Assembly (NCBI GenBank): GCA_947626105.1
Contig: CANQQY010000011.1
Location: 1-45,459 of the forward strand
Direction: 5' to 3'
Length of the DNA stretch: 45,459 nt
Source of the DNA: an uncultured Clostridia bacterium
GTDB lineage: Bacteria; Bacillota; Clostridia; Christensenellales; Borkfalkiaceae
Part shown: in pieces, positions 39,414 through 45,459 of the stretch
Layout: every line of letters starts with the position of its first letter
How positions within the stretch are numbered: position 1 is the stretch's first letter
Position numbers and translations under genes: made by a program
Notes under the pieces: generated by a model
Seen by the model: only the letters and a program-made list of their open reading frames with translations
Databases searched by the model: none
Told to the model about the DNA's origin: nothing

Positions 39414-39440
39414 CATATATGACAGATTACGTCATATATG
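39414..39440. promoter_or_regulatory. Perfect 10-bp inverted repeat at the TPR/J/HIRAN operon promoter
   Basis: CATATATGAC (39414-39423), 7 nt and GTCATATATG (39431-39440). It covers the -35 position of a possible minus-strand promoter with TAGAAT at 39407-39402 and lies about 50 bp from the plus-strand promoter of the M60 peptidase. This arrangement suggests that a dimeric regulator controls the operon; the -35 itself is poor, so activation is possible. Confidence 0.7.
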
Positions 39441-39488
39441 AAAAAGAATTTGCAAAAATTTAACATAATGAATTTTTTCACGGAATTG

Positions 39489-39517
39489 TTGACTTGTCTG
39501 TACAGTTATGATAGTAT
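39489..39517 (+). promoter_or_regulatory. Promoter of the M60 peptidase gene
   Basis: TTGACT (39489-39494), 17 bp and TAGTAT (39512-39517), with a leader of about 90 nt to the ATG at 39615. Confidence 0.72.
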
Positions 39518-39614
39518 AGAAAACAATCAAATCTCGGAAAGAGAGAAAGCTGTGTCTTGCGGCGGAAAGGCAGGATATTCCCCGCGTGCATAAGCTGAAA
39601 TGTAGGAAAAGCGT

Positions 39615-42600
39615 ATGAAAAAGAACCTTGTAAAAAGCTCTCTCTGTCTCATGCTCACCTTTGCGCTTTGCTTCGGCGATTTTGCCGCGACGCTCCCCCG
39701 GGCCAGCGTTACGGCGGCTGCGGCTGCGGCTCCCGCGGAAGCGGCGCAGACCCTTTCCGCCGAACAGATCGAACCCGAGCAGACCGAGGGCGTTGTGCGC
39801 CCCGAAGATATCGACGAGGGGCTCTCTCTGAACAGCCTTGACGACATCCGCGGCAGACGTGTGACCGTCCGCCAGCCCGTCATGGAGATCTTGCGGGACG
39901 ATATCGTCCGCAAGCGTCCCGAGGTGATGGACAACGAATATCAAATGCTGGATTTTGCGACGGGCGAAGAGATGCATGCGCTTGCAAAAATCAACTTTGC
40001 GAGCGATCCCCGCCTTCAAGCGGGCAACAAAGACCACCCCATGTACCCGATGAAGGGGCTGGAACGTTCGGATAAGGACGAAAACGGTCAGGTCTCCGAA
40101 CAAAAATATTTCTCGGAATTTACCAAGTACATGCTCCTACGGCAGGCGTACTATTTCAACACGCACGTCAGCGATATCATCCGGAAAAATCAGCTCAAAA
40201 AGCACCCTGCCGCGGATTTTATCTACGGCAAGATCCCCGATGAAGCGAAAGCCGTGGAAATGCGGATCGTAACGGATCCCATTTATCGCTCTCCCATCAC
40301 GACGGGGCTCTATCTTGCGCCCGGGGAAATCGCCACGGTGAAGATCAAGGGGCTCAAAAAAGGGGAGACGGTGACGCTTTACACCCATCATCAGGATACG
40401 ATGGGGTATTTGGGCTATGACGAGGACGGCCACGGCTTCGGCAAGATGGAAGATTATCTCGCCTATTGGGACGAGAAGATCGTCGGGGAAGCCAAGCGTG
40501 CCGCGGATGCGGGCGAAGATCCCGATTTCGATCAATTCCATTACGGCATTCACGGCCAGTGGCAATGGCAAAACCAAAAAGTCCCCTGCATGGGCACGAC
40601 ATTCAACATCGTGGGCACGGGGGAGGAAACGGTAGTCAAGATCGGCAGCATGTACGGCGGGCCGCTCTATATCAAGCCCACGGCGGATACGGTGGAGCTG
40701 GAGATCTCGGGGGCGGTGCTCACGCCGCACTTTGTGCTGGGCGTGACGACGGTCGAGGAATTTGAACAGCAGCTGCGCGAGGCTCCCGGGCTCATCGCCA
40801 CGCTGGACGTCGAAAACGGGCAGCTCATCGGCCCCGCAGACGCCATGCGCAACTGCGACGACATCGAAAAACTTGCATACTTCTGGCACAGCGTGTTCGC
40901 GATCGACATCTCTTTGAACGGCAGGGACTATAACTACAACATGACGATGTGCTACGATATGCACGTGCCCGCGGGCGAAGCGGTGGCGCTCAATTCCAAC
41001 TTCTGCGCCCAGCCCGAATATTGGTTCCCCATCTGTATGAATTACGAGACATTGACGACCAAGGGGAATTGGGGGACCTTCCATGAGCTTGGGCACGTCC
41101 AAGCCAAGACGCACGGCGTCAACTGGGGATTCTGCGACGGCGACGGAGAAGTGTGGAACAACACGCTGATCCTGCTCATTTACAGCATGCTGTGCAATAT
41201 GGACAGCCGCGTGATCGGCGTGGAACACGGGGAATACGTCCACCCATTTACGGCGATAGAGCGTTCCAAAAAGATCACACAGCAATATAAGGATAAAGAA
41301 ACGGGCTTGATGCGCGACATCAAGGATTACAGCGAGATCAACGAGGGAAACGGCGCGCACTTCGACCAGCTCTCCATGTACGCAACCCTCCTGCACAGTT
41401 TCGGGCCCGATAAATTCGTGGATATGTTCTATACCTACAAGATGGATCCCGCTTACTGTGCCAACAAGCGCGCCGACTTTGTCTATCGCATCGGCGTCGT
41501 GGACCGCGTGAACATTCTCGATTGGGTAAACGACAACTACTTTGCCAATATCACCGACGATATGTTTACGGCGGGGCAGCTTGAATTTTTGCACAACCTT
41601 CCCACGTTCGTCCCCGTGGCGTATCGCTGGGCGAACGGCATCGACGGCCATGAAACGGCGCGGAAATACGATGTGGACGGCAAGCATTCCACGGTATTCG
41701 ACCTTAGCGAAGGCAACTTCTCTTCAACGGGAAAGGTGGAAGTGCTCGGCGTGACGAACGCGCTGTACGGAAACATCGAATACAAAAAAGAGGAGCAGAA
41801 AGCGGTCTACACGCCGCCCGGATCGGCAACGGAATATGACCGCTTCGACATCATCGTAAAGACCGAAGAGGGCAGGCGCGTCACGCTGAACGTCAATATG
41901 CACCTTGTGTACAAGGGGCTGTACGGAGAAGTATGGAATCTGGGAGAGGCGTCGCTTTCCAACCGTCCGACCGTAGAACAGGCGAAAGCGTTGACCCAAA
42001 ACAAACCCCATGACTACACCGTTTCCTCTCCTTCGGCGGGGGTTCGCTTCAACAATCAGAATACGGCTGCAAACCGCAACCCCGTAGAATATCTGCATAT
42101 GCAGTTCAAGTTCCGCGCTCCCAAAGACGGGCATTACACCTTCTACGCGCAGGCGGACGATTATGCGGAGATCGCCTTTTACGAGAAGAATTTGGAAGGC
42201 GACCTTGCGGGCACGATCAAAATCACCCGTGATACCACAAGTTATACACAGTTCGGCCATGTCGATATGGATCTTTCCGAAGGGGAGATCGTATTCATTG
42301 ATTGCCATCTCGTCAACTGGGGCGGTTTGGGACATATGACCGTCGGCGCACATATGCCCGGCGCGCCCGACGGAGAGATCGTCGCATTGCCCGCCGAAAA
42401 TCTCCTCGGCGCGAGCGTGAAGGAGAGCGAACTTCCCGCCATAGACGCATTCAAGGGCTGGCAGCCGCGCTTTGTCGACTCCATCAAAAACGCCACGATC
42501 GACTATCAGAATTCCAACAGCGGCTGGCAGGTTTTGACGGCTCCCGACAACGAAGGCGGCAGTGTGCCAGGCCATTTGGTGGACGGCGACGAGAGCACGA

Positions 42601-45344
42601 TCTATCATTCCAAATATAACGGATATACCCCCCAGCTTCCCCATGTGTTTGTCATAGACACGACCATGGATCAGACCTTCAACTACTTTGACGTCATCCG
42701 CCGCACCAACGGCAATGACAGGCTGTATAGCTATCAGCTGTACGGCTGCACGGAGGACGAATATGAAACCGCCGCCAAGGGAAACACCACAAACGCGGAA
42801 GGCTGGCACCTCCTGTTCGAAGGCGCAAGCGCCGACGCGAACGCCGCACGCCAGAGGATCAGCTTCCCGCGCACGCAGGTCAGGTACTTTAAGTTGATCA
42901 TCACCGCCAACAGCGGGCATACCGTCATCAAGGAGCTGTATGCGGGGATCGAGTCCAAATTGAGCCAAACCGTCAAACCCTCCAACTATATGGCAGAAAA
43001 GGGCGACCTTACAGACGACGTGGCAAACGGCTTTAAGGAAAATCCCGCGAACGGCAAACTTTCCACGACGAAAGAGGGTGCGCAGTTTGAATTCAAGTTT
43101 TTGGGAAGCGGATTCGAGCTCTATGCCGATACCGATCCTTCCTACGGGAGAGCGTCCGTTGAGGTGGACGGCGTCTTGCAGAAGGAAGAGATCGATCTTA
43201 GCGATGAACCGCTGTTCAACAAACAGGTTTTCCTCTGCGAGGATCTGGAAACGGCGGAGCACACCGTCGTCATCACCGTTCTCGAACAAAAGCCCTTTAA
43301 CATCAGCTTTATCAATGTACAATACGGCACGCCCGTTGCGGCGGGCGAATATCCCGCGGTGGACGGCGACTACGGCAACACGCAGACGCCGCGCCAATTT
43401 ACCCGCGAGTGGAAGACGTACGTCAAGGACTATCAAGAGCTCACGAGCATCCGTTTCCTGCAAGCGGAGCCCCAAGGCTACAAGGATACCTATGTCCGCA
43501 TTGATACTTATATCCGCCTCTACCGCGACGGAAAGAAGATCGCCTTTGTGTATCCCGGGAAGATCCTTGCGCCGATCGAGTGCGGCTCCCTGTTCTCGGG
43601 CTGCGAAAAACTTACGGAGCTCGATCTCCAAAATTTCGATACCGAATACATGCGCGGCGCAATGAACATGTTCTACGGGTGCGAATCGCTCGAAACGCTC
43701 GACGTATCCAAGTTCACGACGGAAAACGTGCTCAGTTTCGGCAAGATGTTCGGAAATTGCACGAACCTGCACAGCATGGATCTAAGCAATTTCGAGCTGG
43801 ACGAAAACGCCAGCCTCTACCGCATGTTCGAGAACTGCACCGAGCTTCAAACCATCAACCTGCCCGAGAAAGCCGTCGGAAAGAGAGCCCGCCGCAACGC
43901 ATCGGACGGCAGTGCGATCACATTCGAACTGCCCTATGTCTACAAAGTCGAGGGCACGGACATGTTCATTACCGAATTGTCTCTCGACGAGAGCATGGCG
44001 GGGAAAACGCTCACACTGCACAAAGACCATAAGTTCCTTTCTTCCGACATCCATTTGCAGGAGAACCCGACCTGCGAGGGAACGGGCACCCTTGCATACA
44101 AGACGTGTTCGACCTGCCGCTGCAATTTTAATTACGAGGACGAAAGCACGCTCTATCGGGCGGGAGACCTTGTGATCCCCGCCACGGGACATAAAGGCGA
44201 TTACAGATATTCGGGGCTTTGGCCTACCTGTACCACGAGCGGCGGCGAGTACACCTATTACTGTACCGTTTGCGACAAGACTTTGGAAGAGGGCGGGGTC
44301 ATCGAAGCGACCGGACATTGGTATCAGTTAGACGATACAAAAGGCGACGAGATCGAGGGAAAGACGGAGAAGAAGGGCTACTCCGTGGTGTACGGCTCGG
44401 ACGGCACCGCGACCGTCACCTTCTATTTGAAGTGCGGCACCTACGATTGGAACGACATGACGAACCCGATCCCGTGCTTACACGAGGCGGAAGTCGTGAT
44501 GACCTTTGACTGCGAAACGCATACCGAGGCGAACTGCACGGAAGACGAATCGTTCTACTATGACTTCGTCATTGATGAAGATGCGCTGCTCGCCGCCATC
44601 AACGATCAGGATACGCAAGATGATTTCGAGGACGGGGTCGTGTTCGGATCCCTCACCGTCCGCGGCACGGCAAAGGGGATCAATGCGATCGGGCATGCGA
44701 TGGAAAAGGTAGACGCCGTTCCCGAGACCTGCCTTGCATACGGCAGCACCGAAGGCGCGAGATGTTCGGTCTGCGGCATCGTACAAGGCGTTGAACCGGT
44801 GGCGCCCCACGGACACAGGATGGAAAACAGACCCGCTCTCGCGCCGACTTGCACAGCCGCAGGCCACAGTGAAGGCGAAGTCTGCGCCTTTTGCGGCGTG
44901 GAAGCCGAAGGCGTAAAACATTATGAACCGCTCGGGCATGACTTCTCCGTAGAGATCGCCGAAGAATTGCCCACCTGCACGCAGGTAGGACACACCGAGG
45001 GGCACAAGTGCTCCCGCTGTGACGCAATCGAGGGCTATGATGTTGTGGACGACCTCGGCCACGCCGAGGAGGTCGTGGAGGGCAGGGCTCCCACCGAGAC
45101 GGAAAGCGGACTCACCGACGGACTGCGCTGCCCGCGTTGCGGCGAAGTGCTCAAAGAACAGGAAGAGATCCCTCCGCTCGGGATCACGGATCCTATCCCC
45201 GGCGGCGACGTCTCCGCGTCCGGAGAGGATCCGTCGGGCCTCGGCGCCTTGGCTTGGTCGATGATCGGGCTGGGCGCGGCAGCCGTTGCCGCGGCCGTGG
45301 CTGTCACGGTTGTCGTTGTGATCAAGAAAAAACGGAGAAGTTAA
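39615..45344 (+). CDS. Secreted M60-family (mucinase-like) multidomain peptidase
   Basis: A 1909-residue surface protein. Signal peptide near residues 1-30. The M60/enhancin-like catalytic region has HELGH at 490-494 and Glu512, fitting HEXXHX(8-28)E (17 residues between). It is followed by a PA14-like beta domain (about 830-920), an F5/8 type C (discoidin) carbohydrate-binding domain (about 955-1110), BspA-type DUF285 Leu-rich repeats (LFSGCEKLTELDL, about 1315-1415), then several CxxC ribbon repeats (CSTC, CTVC, CSVC, CAFC, CSRC, CPRC, each near Gly-His/Glu motifs). It ends with a transmembrane helix (about 1873-1903) and a KKKRRS tail, without LPXTG. M60 enzymes cut host mucin-type glycoproteins; a host-glycan role is likely but inferred. 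A weak AGGAA ribosome site precedes ATG 39615. Confidence 0.93.
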   Translation: MKKNLVKSSLCLMLTFALCFGDFAATLPRASVTAAAAAAPAEAAQTLSAEQIEPEQTEGVVRPEDIDEGLSLNSLDDIRGRRVTVRQPVMEILRDDIVRKRPEVMDNEYQMLDFATGEEMHALAKINFASDPRLQAGNKDHPMYPMKGLERSDKDENGQVSEQKYFSEFTKYMLLRQAYYFNTHVSDIIRKNQLKKHPAADFIYGKIPDEAKAVEMRIVTDPIYRSPITTGLYLAPGEIATVKIKGLKKGETVTLYTHHQDTMGYLGYDEDGHGFGKMEDYLAYWDEKIVGEAKRAADAGEDPDFDQFHYGIHGQWQWQNQKVPCMGTTFNIVGTGEETVVKIGSMYGGPLYIKPTADTVELEISGAVLTPHFVLGVTTVEEFEQQLREAPGLIATLDVENGQLIGPADAMRNCDDIEKLAYFWHSVFAIDISLNGRDYNYNMTMCYDMHVPAGEAVALNSNFCAQPEYWFPICMNYETLTTKGNWGTFHELGHVQAKTHGVNWGFCDGDGEVWNNTLILLIYSMLCNMDSRVIGVEHGEYVHPFTAIERSKKITQQYKDKETGLMRDIKDYSEINEGNGAHFDQLSMYATLLHSFGPDKFVDMFYTYKMDPAYCANKRADFVYRIGVVDRVNILDWVNDNYFANITDDMFTAGQLEFLHNLPTFVPVAYRWANGIDGHETARKYDVDGKHSTVFDLSEGNFSSTGKVEVLGVTNALYGNIEYKKEEQKAVYTPPGSATEYDRFDIIVKTEEGRRVTLNVNMHLVYKGLYGEVWNLGEASLSNRPTVEQAKALTQNKPHDYTVSSPSAGVRFNNQNTAANRNPVEYLHMQFKFRAPKDGHYTFYAQADDYAEIAFYEKNLEGDLAGTIKITRDTTSYTQFGHVDMDLSEGEIVFIDCHLVNWGGLGHMTVGAHMPGAPDGEIVALPAENLLGASVKESELPAIDAFKGWQPRFVDSIKNATIDYQNSNSGWQVLTAPDNEGGSVPGHLVDGDESTIYHSKYNGYTPQLPHVFVIDTTMDQTFNYFDVIRRTNGNDRLYSYQLYGCTEDEYETAAKGNTTNAEGWHLLFEGASADANAARQRISFPRTQVRYFKLIITANSGHTVIKELYAGIESKLSQTVKPSNYMAEKGDLTDDVANGFKENPANGKLSTTKEGAQFEFKFLGSGFELYADTDPSYGRASVEVDGVLQKEEIDLSDEPLFNKQVFLCEDLETAEHTVVITVLEQKPFNISFINVQYGTPVAAGEYPAVDGDYGNTQTPRQFTREWKTYVKDYQELTSIRFLQAEPQGYKDTYVRIDTYIRLYRDGKKIAFVYPGKILAPIECGSLFSGCEKLTELDLQNFDTEYMRGAMNMFYGCESLETLDVSKFTTENVLSFGKMFGNCTNLHSMDLSNFELDENASLYRMFENCTELQTINLPEKAVGKRARRNASDGSAITFELPYVYKVEGTDMFITELSLDESMAGKTLTLHKDHKFLSSDIHLQENPTCEGTGTLAYKTCSTCRCNFNYEDESTLYRAGDLVIPATGHKGDYRYSGLWPTCTTSGGEYTYYCTVCDKTLEEGGVIEATGHWYQLDDTKGDEIEGKTEKKGYSVVYGSDGTATVTFYLKCGTYDWNDMTNPIPCLHEAEVVMTFDCETHTEANCTEDESFYYDFVIDEDALLAAINDQDTQDDFEDGVVFGSLTVRGTAKGINAIGHAMEKVDAVPETCLAYGSTEGARCSVCGIVQGVEPVAPHGHRMENRPALAPTCTAAGHSEGEVCAFCGVEAEGVKHYEPLGHDFSVEIAEELPTCTQVGHTEGHKCSRCDAIEGYDVVDDLGHAEEVVEGRAPTETESGLTDGLRCPRCGEVLKEQEEIPPLGITDPIPGGDVSASGEDPSGLGALAWSMIGLGAAAVAAAVAVTVVVVIKKKRRS

Positions 45345-45387
45345 ACTTCCCGCCTTTCTAAAATTGAAAAAGCCGAGAGTTTTGATA

Positions 45388-45421
45388 TGCACCCCAAAAG
45401 ATAGACACTTTTGGAGGTGCA
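45388..45421 (+). mobile_element. Left end of an IS3-like insertion sequence
   Basis: TGCACCCCAAAAG (45388-45400) resembles the TGTACCCCAAAAG-type ends of many Clostridial IS3-family elements, followed by ATAGACA. Its near-perfect reverse, CTTTTGGAGGTGCA (45408-45421), follows at once, giving a hairpin that includes the GGAGG ribosome site of the next frame. The element continues beyond the window. The M60 gene ends 43 bp earlier and is intact; no clear terminator lies between. Confidence 0.75.
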
Positions 45422-45428
45422 TATTTTT

Positions 45429-45459
45429 ATGGGGAAAAAAGGAAGGAAGAACAAAAAAT
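45429..45459 (+). CDS. Start of an IS3-type transposase first frame, cut by window edge
   Basis: ATG 45429 lies 9-10 nt after GGAGGTG and begins MGKKGRKNKK, a Lys/Arg-rich start typical of IS3 OrfA (helix-turn-helix subunit). Only ten codons are visible, so the call rests mainly on the preceding IS end. Confidence 0.5.
   Translation, partial: MGKKGRKNKK

Overview
The window looks like a chromosomal segment of a fairly GC-rich, Gram-positive gut Firmicute (class Clostridia; Christensenellales/Borkfalkia-like is my best guess, made from gene style only). Supporting signs are CsoR, HPr kinase, MutS2, strong Shine-Dalgarno sites, sigma-A-type promoters that nearly all have 17-bp spacers, lipoprotein and single-TM surface proteins, and a gut-type M60 (mucinase-like) peptidase. 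I see no rRNA, tRNA or CRISPR array. The last 70 bp are the left end of an IS3-like insertion sequence.

Layout. 1-340: tandem array and fragments of palindromic intergenic repeats. 390-3277: copper operon (CsoR operator, csoR, copA) in which a CopZ-like chaperone is fused in frame to the end of CopA through repeat-derived sequence. 3367-3705: ArsR-type regulator. 4123-5961 (minus): lipoprotein with three internal repeats, facing a small XRE regulator (6175) across a partly deleted tandem duplication. 6462-14445: compact operon uvrC, HAD phosphatase, hprK, U32 peptidase-like protein and mutS2, with 4-bp overlaps at most junctions. 14849-17314: degenerate polysaccharide deacetylase, M16 peptidase and hypoxanthine-DNA glycosylase. 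17382-18601: acpP and a cysK-like gene. 18930-26663: a 2577-residue membrane-anchored repeat protein. 27440-28198: aquaporin. 28297-35184: a DNA-repair cluster (Y-family polymerase plus YolD partner, Ku divergent from a PE-ligase-polymerase LigD, and 3-methyladenine glycosylase I), interrupted by a flavin reductase. 35455-39379: an accessory block with two XRE regulators, a SLOG-like protein, and a three-gene overlapping minus-strand operon (TPR/Sel1-like, J-domain-like, HIRAN) behind a perfect 10-bp inverted repeat. 39615-45344: a 1909-residue secreted M60 peptidase.

The most distinctive feature is a modular family of structured palindromic repeats filling most of the longer intergenic gaps (1-340, 3712-4030, 14450-14760, 18609-18760, 26690-27350, 30246-30690, 35258-35420). 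Stem sequences differ between copies while pairing is kept, one unit is amplified as a 51-bp tandem array, and repeat DNA has entered coding frames at two places (the CopA-CopZ linker and the flavin reductase C-terminus). A longer ~285-bp version occurs twice, after the ArsR gene and after mutS2, with two compensatory base-pair changes. Together with the uncharacterised TPR/J/HIRAN operon, this is what I would follow up first.
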